From NCBI GenBank assembly GCA_003194525.1, contig NBIV01000094.1, positions 62,001-126,000 of the forward strand: 64,000 bases of DNA, read 5' to 3'. The notes under the pieces were generated by a model. It made no database searches. It was given only the letters and a program-made list of their open reading frames with translations, and was not told the origin of the DNA. The translations under genes were made by a program, and so were the position numbers. Positions within the stretch are counted from its first letter, which is position 1, and every line of letters starts with the position of its first letter. The stretch comes from Gracilariopsis chorda. Lineage: Eukaryota > Rhodophyta > Florideophyceae > Gracilariales > Gracilariaceae. Positions 45,854 to 56,391 of the stretch are shown here, piece by piece.

Positions 45854-47464
45854 ATGAACTCTCCGGAATGTTTAGCAGTATTTTTTTGGCCCAAGAACAA
45901 ATATTTTGGTGCTCTACACGATCTAGAAAAAGACCTCAATGAATCCGTCACTGATTTGGAGCGACCCATTGAATTTTTCAAAGCAGTAGAAGAATTTGTT
46001 GATATCAGCAATTACCATGTTCGTCGGCTACAGTTCAATACAAGTTCTTTGGACGCGTTAGCGGAGTTTTAGCGCAAAATGAAAGATGCCACTCTCCGTT
46101 ACTATCGCTTTGTCAGCATGCACGAGCACATATGCGAAAATCACCCACTTTCATCTCAATCTAAATATCCTCGCGCTCCAAATCAGCATCAACTGTTCAT
46201 TTGTCATCTTTCAGCCATCTCCACACATCATGATACTAACCAAGTTCACTCTTACAAGACTTTTTTATTGTTCCATATCGCTTCATATTCGTATATTACG
46301 AACGGTTCTTTGGCGGTAGTATTGAAGTTCATTGTGCCCGATTGGAAGATCCAGGCACGCCACTAGAAACCCGCAAGGAGCCGACAACGGAAATCCGCGA
46401 TTCAATCGACCTCTATAACCTGCAAGATTATCAATCTTTCTGAATATCTTTCTCCCCGCGTTCAACAATGTGCTTAACCAACTCACTCGGCCACAGCAGG
46501 TAGAAAACACCACGCATCGACTTCGGGATCCGATGGAAGTTTTTTGCAAGAGGATGACGCTTTCTTTTCATCTCATAACAAAAGACCACGAGAAGAACAC
46601 TCGGATGGGCATGATCACCAATAAAAAAGTGTTACAATCAATGAAGCAAGAGATACGGGACCTCCGGCAAAGCTTTACAAAGGTTACGATGGACAGCGGC
46701 TCACGATACCAGAGGCAGACACTAGTGTGACTGTGGCTTCAAAAATTGCGCAAGATGCTGAAGACTTCAAGCCAAATGCAACGATTCTTGAGTTGGTTGC
46801 CAGCTTCCTGGTGTAAATGCCCATAAAACCAACGGAACAGAAGGAGACGTCTCTAATAACAAGACGGTATTTGGACTTACTTGAGAGGTCTTTACAACCT
46901 TGGGCGCATACTTCCATCCGTCTTAGCTTTATGGATCGGCTGTTAACTCTAATCTCTACAGAGAAGCAATCAAATACTGCTTCAACTGCATTATCCGGCA
47001 AAGGTCAATCAAATAACATATCTACAGAGAACTACACGGTGAATAACAAAGGTCATAAGACATAACAACGAACCAGTCAGACAGACCAAGTTCGGATGAA
47101 GAGAATCGCAGTGCAGCACAGTGCATTGGTGACATCACTACCTGTGCCCTCGGTAGCAATCAAGTATAAGGGATTGAAGTTTATCGAACAGAACAAAAAC
47201 GCGATCAGAGTCTTTATCCAGCCACCAGTTACGGAAAATGCTATCTCTACGGCGTCACGGTTCTCTTCTCTAATCCCGATTGTGCTTAAGAAGTTTAAAT
47301 CATTGCTTTCTAACAATATATCGCAGACCTCGGGTGTTTCCAAAGCTTTGGTTAAGCCCGGAGAAGAGCAATCAAAGGACCCAGGGAGCTCGACCAAATC
47401 ATATGTGCCATCCCCTGAGGCACAAAGCGAGTGTTGGGCTACACAAGTGAAACAAGAGCTTTGA
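45854..47464 (+). other. unrecognised gene-like region, copy 1 of a two-copy family
   Basis: Plus-strand frames 45854-46072 (acidic, helical), 46470-46730 (charged, coiled-coil-like), 46817-47065 and 47096-47464 can be linked by single stops or shifts. The segment around 46860-46990 resembles 63020-63145 in DNA and protein: TSIRLSFMDRLLT here, TSIPLNFVQPLLT there, each followed by Lys-Gln and a Ser-rich run. The last frame is basic, then Ser/Pro/Glu-rich, ending close before the metallophosphoesterase gene. A 169-codon frame also exists on the opposite strand (47077-47586). The family is unknown; introns or decay could explain the breaks. Confidence 0.35.
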
Positions 47465-47754
47465 TCTTTGCTCTGAAGACTGTCCGTTGGCTGCAAAAAG
47501 GGGCGATTTTGCGTCTTGTTCTGCGGTGTCAACCTACTCCATGTTCGGGGTTTGCTCATAATGTGAAACGGTTCAAATTGTAGCATTTAAACGTGGCAGA
47601 TAGACAAAATTACCTGAAAAACCGTTGTGTACAGCTAGATAGAGGCAATGCACTAAAAGAGAAGTAGATTGCTAACCCTTTCCTCTTCTGTACAATCGTT
47701 TCTGGCTTGTTTTTCGGTCTTCCTAAATCGTCGCACGTTTTCTACTCTCAAAGA

Positions 47755-48384
47755 ATGGCCGCATCAAATCAATACGTGGGACTAGTCATAGTTTCAGATA
47801 CGCACAGGTGGTTTTGTCGAAGTCTACCATTTGGAGATATTGTGATTCACTGCGGTGATTCTGAATGGGGCGTTTCCGGGCTAGAGGCGTGGGCATCAAA
47901 CTTGCCACATCAACGCAAATTTGTTATCCCACAAAACATGGACTGCAGGCTGAAGGAGCAAACGAAAGGATATACAAATGTTACGTACCTACAAGACAAA
48001 GAAATTGAAGTTAGCTGGTTGAAGATCTATGGATCTCCATGGACTCCGAAGTTTGTTGGGGAGTTTCAAGTGGAAGATGAGAAGCGCGCACACGCGGTTT
48101 GGAACAGAATGCCGACAGATGTTGATGTACTTATCACTCATGAGCCTACGAAGGGCATTCTCGATGTTACCAGTCGCGGCATGAGCATAGGTGATTCGGC
48201 GTTGTTGGAGAAAGCATGTACTGTCCGATCCCGTGTACATTGCTTGGGTCATGTACACAAAAGCTACAGAACCTTGAATGAAGAGCATACATTATTCTGT
48301 AACGCAGCCGTTTTCAACCACTACCCGCCCATAGTGGTTGATGTTCCCATGAATAAGACCCAGCCTCCCCGCATTGCGTCGTAG
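47755..48384 (+). CDS. metallophosphoesterase, MPPED1/2-like (UPF0046) family
   Basis: The first in-frame ATG (47755) gives 209 residues, the usual length of small MPPED-like proteins. Calcineurin-type metal-site motifs are present in order: SDTHR (14-18), GDIVIHCGD (27-35), THEP (128-131) and GHVH (165-168), with the family block YGSPWTPKF (92-100). These enzymes bind two metal ions and hydrolyse phosphodiesters such as cyclic nucleotides. The third motif, normally GNHD/E, reads QNMD (60-63): the metal-binding Asn stays but the catalytic His is replaced by Met, which predicts weak or altered activity. It is intronless and convergent with the RNase H2 gene. The frame is open upstream to 47707 without an ATG. 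Confidence 0.85.
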   Translation: MAASNQYVGLVIVSDTHRWFCRSLPFGDIVIHCGDSEWGVSGLEAWASNLPHQRKFVIPQNMDCRLKEQTKGYTNVTYLQDKEIEVSWLKIYGSPWTPKFVGEFQVEDEKRAHAVWNRMPTDVDVLITHEPTKGILDVTSRGMSIGDSALLEKACTVRSRVHCLGHVHKSYRTLNEEHTLFCNAAVFNHYPPIVVDVPMNKTQPPRIAS

Positions 48385-48742
48385 GTTTGAGCTAAAGAAG
48401 AAATCTTGTTGTGTGCAAAGTTGGAGACAAATACATGTTCAAACTCCATAATCATGCCAGTGTGTATGCACGACGGAGAGTCAGTGATTGTAGAGCTTGG
48501 GGCAAAGGGCATACAGATTTGAGAGATTTGCGCTTCTTGAAGGCGCCAATGTTAGATGCAGTCCATTTTGTCGAGAAGAACGATGTGATGTCTTTGGTCT
48601 TGACACTCTTCTTCTTCGCAACATTTGTGGTACTGATATTAACTTTTCATCATCGTATTCCGTACATACCGAAGCGCATCGTAACTCCCATATCAGCTAT
48701 ACATTTACAGACTGCAGGAATTTGAAGCAAAGTCAATGTAAC
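48385..48742. other. spacer between convergent genes
   Basis: Overlapping plus frames at 48411-48725 and 48497-48829 run toward the RNase H2 gene. The first contains a 20-residue hydrophobic stretch, but neither has family features, and the second overlaps the RNase H2 coding strand. They are taken as chance. The 3' ends of both neighbouring transcripts should fall here. Confidence 0.4.
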
Positions 48743-48793
48743 TTACCACTCAACTCTTACGGCGTTCTTGTCGAGGATCACTTTGGCAGTGCC
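48743..48793 (-). other. cut-off C-terminal extension of RNase H2A
   Basis: In frame beyond the TAG (48794-48796), sixteen codons read GTAKVILDKNAVRVEW, matching the expected end of eukaryotic RNase H2A, then TAA. A consensus GTAAGT overlaps the final Trp and stop codons (48746-48741) and CTGCAG lies 29 bases on, so a very small intron there cannot be excluded. Confidence 0.55.
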
Positions 48794-49510
48794 CTAGGAG
48801 AACCTGAAAAATGTAGGAAAGCCGAATAGTACGTCACAGTTGTGTCCAATACAAGTCTTGATTATGGGATCGCTTGAGTAGGCACTTTCTTTTGGACCGA
48901 CAAACTCGACGGCGATGTTTGCGTCCCCCGGTCTAAATTCAGCACTCTGACGTTGTTCTGGAAAGCACCACTCCCTGATACCTCTATCTCTTGTTGTTTT
49001 TGCAACGATGCTCGCAGCGCCTACCATGGGATATGTTGCATCCAGTTTCTTGGTCACAACGACTTTTTCAACTGCGGAAAATCGTTCACGGAATATCGCA
49101 GCGTACTGCTCCGGGTTGCCCACTGTATCGACGTAGATTTCGGCAACATTTATACCATGGTCCACTGCCTTCTGCGCCAAACCTATTGCAGCGTCATGAG
49201 AAACTAAGTTCAGATTATACTTCTCTTTGCGCAGCATACTCTTGCTCAGGAATGAAGCTGTTAGGATGGTTTCAAAAGTTCTCGAGAAAGCGGTTTTTTG
49301 AATTTTGCTGCGCAGTTCATCTCGATGTTTCTCTCTGAGTGCCTTGGAGTCTTTAACCCAAAGAGCACGCAAATCGGTCAATCGTGATATTGGACAAACT
49401 GCTGCAGCGTAAGCCATTGGGCCGAGTACCGGCCCTCGTCGACCTTCATCAATTCCTAACACGCATGGTGTATTTGGATACCACATGGAATCATCTGTTG
49501 CATCGGACAT
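48794..49510 (-). CDS. RNASEH2A: ribonuclease H2 catalytic subunit A (RNase HII family), possibly truncated
   Basis: 238 residues from ATG at 49510. RNase H2 cuts the RNA strand of RNA-DNA hybrids and removes single ribonucleotides from DNA in the nucleus. All four catalytic acids are in place: D21 and E22 (GIDE), D128 (YVDTVG) and D157 (KLDATYP); DSKALREKHR and AASIVAK..RDR are also typical. The substrate-sensing Gly-Arg-Gly that follows DEA reads Arg-Arg-Gly (DEGRRGP, 21-27). The frame ends FFRFS with TAG where the family has Trp. Readthrough would add a family-like GTAKVILDKNAVRVEW ending at 48743. So a single TGG to TAG change, or a sequence error, truncates the conserved C-terminus. The symbol reflects family membership, not proven function. 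Confidence 0.85.
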   Translation of the reverse strand: MSDATDDSMWYPNTPCVLGIDEGRRGPVLGPMAYAAAVCPISRLTDLRALWVKDSKALREKHRDELRSKIQKTAFSRTFETILTASFLSKSMLRKEKYNLNLVSHDAAIGLAQKAVDHGINVAEIYVDTVGNPEQYAAIFRERFSAVEKVVVTKKLDATYPMVGAASIVAKTTRDRGIREWCFPEQRQSAEFRPGDANIAVEFVGPKESAYSSDPIIKTCIGHNCDVLFGFPTFFRFS

Positions 49511-49767
49511 CTTACGAAGAATTAGAGAGTGAACTGGTATTTGAATGATAAAGAATTGAGCTCGGATACTTGTCTTAATAAAGGCAAAAGAGAGTCTGTC
49601 TTGGTAACTGTGACATAGGTTTCAATCTACAAGAGCAAAGCAGCTATCCAAAGGACATCGTTGTAACCCTTTATCTCTCTACCGGGTAACTTTGTAACTT
49701 AGGTCCGTGATTTGAGCTGCGGACAGAGAGGATGAATTGGAAGCGGAGGATGTATTGTGGACGGGTA
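49511..49767. promoter_or_regulatory. upstream region of RNase H2A, up to the gypsy insertion
   Basis: 257 bases between the RNase H2A start and the target duplication of the complete gypsy element. The gene's promoter must lie here or have been displaced by the element, whose LTR starts 263 bases from the ATG. No clear TATA box was seen on the minus strand. Confidence 0.3.
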
Positions 49768-49772
49768 AATGG
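49768..49772. repeat. target site duplication AATGG, left copy
   Basis: Directly precedes TGTAGAAG of the 5' LTR and equals 60155-60159 directly after the 3' LTR. Confidence 0.9.
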
Positions 49773-50299
49773 TGTAGAAGAATGACCATTGGGCATGTGG
49801 AGTGGTGAGGTAACCAAAGTTCCGGGCTGGCAGAGATCAGACCATTGCTGGCCTAAATATCCTACGTGGCCAACCTGGGTGCAGAGGCAGGGGATACCAG
49901 GGGACTGTGAGAGTGCCAAGGCACTTCGGCCTCAAGTTTTATTGTATAGCTATTTTAGTTAGTTTTTTAGGATAGTTTCCGGAGGTCAGAGCGCCTCAAC
50001 AGCTATATACGTTGGTTCGAGTGCCGCCGATGTCCGAAGAGTAAAGGCAAGCACCCTCACACCGTCTTCTTGCCGCCATTTGCAGCCAGTAGGACTCCAA
50101 AGGCTTCCAAGCCATCGCTACCATTCTCCCGACCTGTAGAGACTTGAGATAGCGCCCGCCCATTGCGCCTCGCTGCCAGTTGGTGCCCGCCTCACTAGTA
50201 CACCCAGTGGATAATCACCCCAGTGACTCTGTGTCTGCCTCTACTACCCCCTGGTAGACTACTCTCCCAGTTGGTCAACAGACGTAGTATTCTACTACA
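49773..50299 (+). repeat. 5' LTR
   Basis: 527 bp, beginning TGTAGAAGAATGACC and ending TTCTACTACA. It should hold the element's promoter and poly(A) signals. An AT-rich core (TTTTATTGTATAGC, about 49937-49950) is the likely promoter region. The partner at 59629 aligns along the whole length. Confidence 0.9.
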
Positions 50300-50320
50300 C
50301 CTGGTCTCCCGACCTAGAAG
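50300..50320 (+). other. candidate primer binding site
   Basis: Two bases after the LTR, TGGTCTCCCGACC starts with the TGG expected for pairing to a tRNA CCA end. The tRNA was not identified. Confidence 0.45.
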
Positions 50321-50425
50321 TCTACAGGAACAGCCGTTTGGACCTTAAGGAAAGAAGTTTTCGTATAGAACTTCTATCATTGGACTAGTAGTCGACGCAA
50401 CTGGCTCGAAAGCAACACCGACCTT

Positions 50426-51083
50426 ATGGATAACCAACAATCCAACCCAAAGAACGAAAACCAACAAGGAACCCCGGGTGCAGCCGCATATCCCGTAGTT
50501 GCCGTAACCCCATTGGCCGCCAAAGCGGACAATAATAGTGACCGTAGGAGTACCTGCAGCCACTCTAATGGACGTGCTATAGACCTTTTGGACAATCCTG
50601 AAAGGATAACCAGAGATTCGCCATTGGTCCCTCGCCTCCGCAAGAGGATGGATCAGCTCAATCTTCCGCAAGGCCCAAAGAATGATGCAGAACAGCCTTA
50701 GGACTTACCCACTACCGTAATCACCCCCGTATGGTGGACGATGTCGACGCTTTCCTATGGCCACAGCTCCGCTCTTGGTGCCAAAACCAAGTGGAGCAGT
50801 TCCTTAGGTATCAACTAGATAGAGTATTACCGGAGCGCCTCTCCTCTTCGGAGGACCAACTGGTTCCTCAGGTTGTGCAATCAGATGTCCTCGTGGAGTC
50901 CATTGCCGCGACCATCCAAGGGGAAATCACCCGCCAGGCAGGCATATTTCACAGCCCTCGGGCTGTTTCTCAAAGTTTACCATTGGATTCTCATCGGTCA
51001 ACACACACCAGACCTCAGGGAGCAGCCATATAAGTAGCCCCTCGCCTGGGTACAGCACAGGAAGGCCCATTGGGTTATATACC
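50426..51083 (+). pseudogene. gag: gag, N-terminal part
   Basis: ATG at 50426 begins MDNQQSNPKNENQQG, a hydrophilic Asn/Gln-rich start, for 91 codons. After a frameshift the frame 50731-51033 (VDAFLWPQLRSWCQNQVEQF) continues, passes a TAA at 51034 and goes on as LGTAQEGPLGYI to the nested LTR. That second frame is the one resumed after the nested LTR, so this is gag matrix-type sequence. Confidence 0.6.
51079..51083. repeat. target site duplication ATACC of nested solo LTR, left copy
   Basis: ATACC precedes TGTAGAG and recurs exactly at 51961-51965 after CTCTACA. Joining across it keeps the gag reading frame. Confidence 0.9.
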
Positions 51084-51960
51084 TGTAGAGAAACGCCCTT
51101 CTGGGGACTTAACTAAGAATGCTCATCATATGCTGTTGATCCCCCTTGGGTTAGTGCTGCTCACTATCTGAGTTTTCCCTAGGAAGGGGTGTGTCAGGAC
51201 GGCCCCTGAAAGGGGATGGCATCCCGATGGGTTGGTTAAGACTAGCCCTGAACGGGTGTAACGCGTGGTACGCGTGGTACGCGTGGGGATTTTTTGCTCC
51301 GATTTCGGAATTTTATTACTTAGCTTTTACTTTGGCCCTGACACTGTGATCTCCATGTGTATGGCTCTTGCAAGGTGTGCATTAAGATATTTAATTAGTT
51401 TAGGTGATTCTAGTGAACCCTATTTAGGGGCGAGTGACCTCGCGGTCGCGAGTCCAAAGTAAACTCCACCAAGTGTGGCTCTAACTACAATTGCCCTCGT
51501 CGGGTTACGACTCCTCTTGGAGAGTATCCACGAGTGTATTCCATTTATTTCTCCCCTTGGGAACGCTCAGGTCATCAATATCACACCGCCCGTGGGGCTT
51601 CTAACAATATTGGTATTATTGTTTGTGTATCCTTTCGAGGACAGATTTCCGACCCTGTATAGGGCTATTTCTTCTTGTTTTCCCCTGGTTTCTTCGGGTC
51701 TGTTGCCTGCATGTGCACGAACCTCGTCCTCTTGTTCTGGTTACTCTTTCCGCTTTCGGACTCTTTACAGTGGACACACTGAATCCGGTACCGAACCCCA
51801 ATCCCGGACCACAACCTCTGTAGGTTATTCCTGAATCCCCCTGGGAGTTACGCCCCAACATTGGGTGGAACAGAGGGCTCTGCTTGACTGTCTACCTCTC
51901 GGGAGGACAAGGCTTCGAACACTTTGAGGTGAACTTCCCGCCACCGGGTTTTGCTCTACA
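51084..51960 (+). repeat. solo LTR nested in gag, same family as the insertion at 1278-3178
   Basis: 877 bp with TGTAGAG/CTCTACA inverted ends and the ATACC target duplication. The internal segments GAGAGTATCCACGAGTG (about 51519), CCCCTTGGGAAC (51551) and the terminal GGGTTTTGCTCTACA also occur, reversed, in 2170-3178. ACGCGTGGT is tandemly repeated three times at about 51261-51285. No coding content. A solo LTR forms when the two LTRs of a full copy recombine. Confidence 0.9.
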
Positions 51961-53382
51961 ATACCGCCTGGAGAAGAGAGACTCCAGAGGCAAAGAGGCC
52001 GTGCGGGAGATAAGACAAATGGACAACACGGCGTTCGGTACGTCGACGAGTACCTCGAGGACGATGAAGAGCAGACCCACAAGGACCTCGTAGATACCGA
52101 GACCCATAGGAAGAAGAGACGCAGCCGAAGGGATAAGTCCAGGACGAACCATCGGAGGAGGCACCACTCGGACTCGAGCGATGAACATTCGGACTCGTCG
52201 GACTCTTCCGATACCTATATGGATGAGGCGGATGCTCGGCGCCTCAAACTATTGGTCACGAATAATGAGCTTTCCCAGAAGGTTTTAGACGTGAACACGT
52301 ACCGTTTGATGGATCAGTCCACGCTGTACACCTCTTCGATCGCCGAGAAGATTGCCAGGTGGGCGAAGAGAATGCAACTGACCGTCCCGTGTAAGTTTTC
52401 TGGGAAGGTTCCTAGTACAGTCCTTAGGTTTTTGAGCTCGTTCCAGGTGGCATGTGACCAGAAAGGTGTCCATGAAGGAGGGGCGCTTTATTGCTTCCAG
52501 TTTTTCCTAAGTAGACAAGCGAAGGACCAAGTGGTTGCCAAGATCTCTGGCTCGGTCAACCCCATTGATGCTCGAGATCTGGAGCTCATAAGGAACTATC
52601 CCGAGGTTGTTCATTTCCCGTTGGAAACGTATGCGACTGTTGATCACATAATGGGTACCTATCAGGACGTAATTGGATAACACCAGAGTTCCAGCATGTC
52701 TGAAACGGACTACTCCGACCAACTTTGGACTAGAGCCCGCAGGTGTGGGAATGTGTTCTCCGAGTGTCGTCTGAAGCGAAATTTTATCGCAACACTGCTC
52801 CCTGCAATACGGACTCATGTCCGAAACCACCACACTGCCCATCCAGACTTGAAGCTGCGTCAACTGTTGATGTATGCAGAAGGATATGGTAAGACCTATA
52901 GGACTTCCCGTCGAACGGGTGACGCAGATACTAGGGATCGCCCAAGACCCCTGACCGGAGAAGTGAATGCCCACATGGTAGAGTCCCCGTCGGACTCTGA
53001 CTCGGCCTTTGGACATTCAGACACCGCAGATGCTCTTGCAGTGAGCTTCTCCTCAGCTCCGCTAGGAGCACCATCGGCCTTTTCGTCAGGAAAGACCACC
53101 CCATCGGTCCCTACGACACCCCGTTATTCTCCGATTGTCCCCAGGAAGGACATCATTACGAAATCCAATCAGGCCTCTTATATTTGCCTTTCTACGGCCC
53201 GGCCGTGCGAATGCATAAAGTATATGCCTGAGGATAACTGCAAGGGAATTATGGCGCGAAGGGAGGAGAACTATCAGGTCCGCCCAGCCGAGGGTTACGT
53301 CCGTCAGACCTTCCCTCCAAAGACCACTGGAGCGCCAGGGAGCTCAAATTATGTGACTCCTCTGACCACACCGTTGAAATAA
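51961..53382 (+). pseudogene. gag: gag, C-terminal part (capsid and nucleocapsid region)
   Basis: In the same frame as 50731-51033 it reads PGEERLQRQRG, an acidic then Arg/Ser-rich stretch (about 52080-52210), then the capsid-like part WAKRMQLTVPCKFSGKV ... FLSSFQVACDQKGVHEGGAL (52370-52490). A TAA at 52678-52680 interrupts, after which LWTRARRCGNVFSECRLKRN continues in frame. The end is Ser/Pro-rich with a Cys cluster (CLSTARPCECIKYMPEDNC, about 53184-53240) in the place of a zinc knuckle but not matching CCHC. Stops at 53380. Confidence 0.7.
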
Positions 53383-53489
53383 CCTGAGGTCAACATGGTT
53401 GAAGGCCCAAGGGATCGCATCGAATACCTGGACGGACAAGGCGATCTTGCGGTGCCCATTCCGCAGGAAAACGACCAGAAGGGTGCATA

Positions 53490-54410
53490 GAGGCGTATCG
53501 TCTCTCTTATAAGTGCCGCCTCAAACCATCGGACTCGCAGACCACAGGAGCTGCGAAGAGAAAGAAACCAGAGGAAGAAATGAGAGGGGTCTCAAGTCGG
53601 GTGTATGCTGTGGACCAATGGGAAGACCTGGAGGACGCTGTTTTTGTCCTGAGGAAGGATAAGTACAAGGTACAGGGAACCTTGCGACTGCAGGCCAAGA
53701 ACACAAGGACGTTTACGGCCGTATCGGATACTGGAGCAGGCCCCAATCTGGTACATCCGAAGGTCTTACCATTGGGCTGGGAAAGGATAATACAGGAAAA
53801 GAAGTCATTGAATATAATGGACGCATCACGTCGGCCGATGGACATTCGCGGCATACTTCCGCTTTACGTCCAATTGAGTCACCTGAACGTTAAGACTTGG
53901 TTTCTTGTATGTAAAAACCTGGGTGCAGAAGGGATCCTAGGGACGAGCTTTTTTGATAGATATGTAAAGGCAATCTATCCTGGCCAAAATAGGGTCGCTT
54001 TCCATCGAGGACCAACATTGGCGATTGTCGGCTCGCGCCCCGGACCCGAGGCTGCCCCAGCTAAGGTCAAGTTTCCCACGAGGACCGTGTCCAACAAGGT
54101 CAGATTGGCAAGAGCGATAGTCATACCGCCTATGACCCAAGTAGCCGCTGCAGCGGTATGCGAGTCCTCAGATCTGGTTTTGTTGCAAAACCATCCCAAG
54201 TTGGTAACGAAACACCTTTCCCTCATGGCCAACGGAGTAATGAATGTGGTACCCAACCGGCCCTTTGCTGTCACCATGAGCAACTTCTGTGACAAGCCTA
54301 CAAGGCTACTCAAGGGTGCAGTGGTGGGGGTATCTATGCCTCCTCCAGTGGCCATTATGGAGATTGATGCGGAGAAGTTGCTTCCTGGGGGTGAACGACT
54401 GGCAAATTAG
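53490..54410 (+). pseudogene. pol: protease of the complete gypsy element
   Basis: A frame different from gag, open from about 53490 with the first ATG at 53580. FTAVSDTGAGPNLVHPKVL (from about 53715) is a good retropepsin active site with DTGA intact. GAEGILGTSFFDRYVKAI is the C-terminal hydrophobic-hydrophobic-Gly block. The long extension to 54410 (VSNKVRLARAIVIPP and on) is the usual linker to RT. Within itself the domain looks intact, but it depends on broken gag for expression. Confidence 0.8.
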
Positions 54411-54487
54411 GAAAACTACGTCAACCTTGGCGATGACTTTGAAGCATATAGGAAGCAAGTCATAATCTTCTCAAGGACTTTGCTAGC

Positions 54488-55471
54488 ATGTGGAGTGGAA
54501 AGCTGGGCGAGATCGATGCCACAAGGCATCAAATTGACCTTAAGGACGGGGCCACCCCCCAATATCAGCACCCATGTCGGACTGGCCTAAATGGACGAGA
54601 GGTGGTAGCCAAGGAGGTTGAGAAAATGAAGTCTGCTGGGGTAATTGAGCGTGCACCATCCACTGAGGCCCAATGGGCTAGCCCTTTTGTCCAAGTGGCC
54701 AAAAAGGACGGGACCGTACGGTTTTGTATTGATTAACGCAAACTAAATGTGGTGACCAAGAGGGATACTTATCCTATCCCCCGTATGGACGACTGCTTAG
54801 ATTCCCTTGGCGACGCGCAAATTTTCACCCCGTTGGATGCCAATTGTGGGTATTGGCAGGTTCCCATGGACGACAAGGCAAAGTCGCTGACTACCTTCAC
54901 GACCCACGAGGGATTATTCCAATTTACACGGATGCCCTTTGGTCTTATGAATGCGCTACCTACTTTCCAGCGGGCCATGGACATCATTTTGTCCAGGGTC
55001 AAATGGAAGTTCGTCTTGGTCTACCTAGATGATGTGATCATCTTTTCGAGGTCTATTATAGAACACTTCGCACATGTGAAGGCAGTCCTTAAGATACTCG
55101 AGCAGGCTGATTTCACACTGAAATTGAAGAAGTGTTTCTTCTTCTCGCCCTCCGTGGACTACCTTGGCCATGTGGTCCTGCCGCGTAAACTCCAAGTGGC
55201 CCAAGTTACAACAACGGCCGTACGGGAAGCACGATCTCCTAGGACCCATACGGAATTGCGACCCTTCCTTGGCCTTTGTAATGTTTACCGTAGGTTTGTC
55301 CCAGGGTTCGCGAAAATTGCAGCACCTCTAAATGAGATGCTGAAGAAAGGGACCTCTTCGGAATTTAACGACGTCACGGACGAGCAGTATGAGGCCTACC
55401 AGAAATCAACGATCATTTGGTTAATCCGCCGGTCTTGGCGCTACCCAGGGCCAATAAACCGTATATCCTAG
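54488..55471 (+). pseudogene. pol: reverse transcriptase of the complete gypsy element
   Basis: QIDLKDGATPQYQHPCRTG opens the domain, followed by WASPFVQVAKKDGTVRFCID and a TAA at 54734-54736 exactly where DYRKLN has Tyr. Then RKLNVVTKRDTYPIPRMDD, FTPLDANCGYWQVPM, FTRMPFGLMNALPTFQRAM, the intact catalytic VYLDDVIIFSRS (55020-55055), KKCFFFSPSVDYLGHVV and ELRPFLGLCNVYRRFVPGFA follow without interruption. One Tyr-to-stop change is the only visible lesion in the RT itself; the frame is lost near 55415. Confidence 0.9.
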
Positions 55472-56391
55472 ATACAGACGCATCTGCGACCCAAGTGGGC
55501 TGTACCCTACTACAAGAGCAGGAGTACCCTAAGGATTACCACCCAATTTGCTACTGGGGTAGGTCCCTGATAAAGGCCGAAAGGAACTATAGCACCACGG
55601 AAAATGAAAGTTTGGCCATCGTTTGGACAGTGCTCCATCTTTGGCCTTATTTGGAAGGAAATCGCTTTACTATTAGGACAGATCACCACTCCCTCCGCTG
55701 GTTACTGAAAATGACGGACGCATCCTCCCTTCTGCCCCGATGGAGATTGCACCTTGCCGAATTCGATTCCGAAGTGACCTATAGGCCAGGGCTGAAACAT
55801 CAGGCCACAGTTGCGCTATCACGCATCTTGACCGATGTTACGGACCAAAATCCCCTGTACGATGAGATTACTACCATATGGGACGGACCACAGTACACTG
55901 ATGACGAGGGAGAGGAAGCACCGGTGGCTAAGGTGAGAATGGCCGGATGGACGGATGGACACGGCGCAGGGATCTTATGCGCCGTGGACTGGGAAGATCC
56001 ACCGTTTGATATCCATATGGGCCAGTCGGAAAGTGCGTATCTTACGCCAATATCCCTCGAGAAATTCTTTCAGGCCCAGGAAAAGGACGAATACTGCGTC
56101 CAGATAGTAGAGAAAGTAGGGACCCCTGGGTCGCTGTTTGATTATGACCGCCAAGACATATTATGTCGCAGGTCACCATTGGACGGGGCGATACAGCGGG
56201 TAGAGCCTAAGGCCTTACGGGCACGCCTTCTTTACCTCGCGCAGTATCTGATGTTGGCTGGGCATCCTGGAGGGACTAAGATGTATCAGACCCTGAGGAG
56301 ATATTTTTACTGGCCCCTGATCAAACCACAAGTACTTATGCAGCATGCGCAAAAATCCGAGGGATACGAGCGGTACATCAAGGGAAACTGA
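55417..56391 (+). pseudogene. pol: RNase H and integrase zinc region of the complete gypsy element
   Basis: One-base shift from RT. YILDTDASATQVGCTLLQEQ, ICYWGRSLIKAERNYSTTENESLAIVW, FTIRTDHHSLRWLL and VTYRPGLKHQATVALSRIL are all RNase H blocks with the catalytic Asp, Glu and Asp present; DALSR is changed to VALSR. The zinc module LLYLAQYLMLAGHPGGTKMY has lost one His (Gln), and its two cysteines are not found before the stop at 56391. Confidence 0.85.

Noticed and set aside
48411..48829. Two plus-strand frames between the metallophosphoesterase and RNase H2A genes
   Set aside because: No motifs, mutual overlap, and the second runs into the RNase H2A coding region on the other strand.
50302..50320. 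Assigning the primer binding site to a particular tRNA
   Set aside because: Only the leading TGG and a GC-rich run support it; no tRNA end could be matched from memory with confidence.
55417..56391. Programmed -1 frameshift between RT and RNase H of the complete element
   Set aside because: Gypsy elements shift, if at all, between gag and pol; with stops and other shifts nearby, mutation is the simpler reading.
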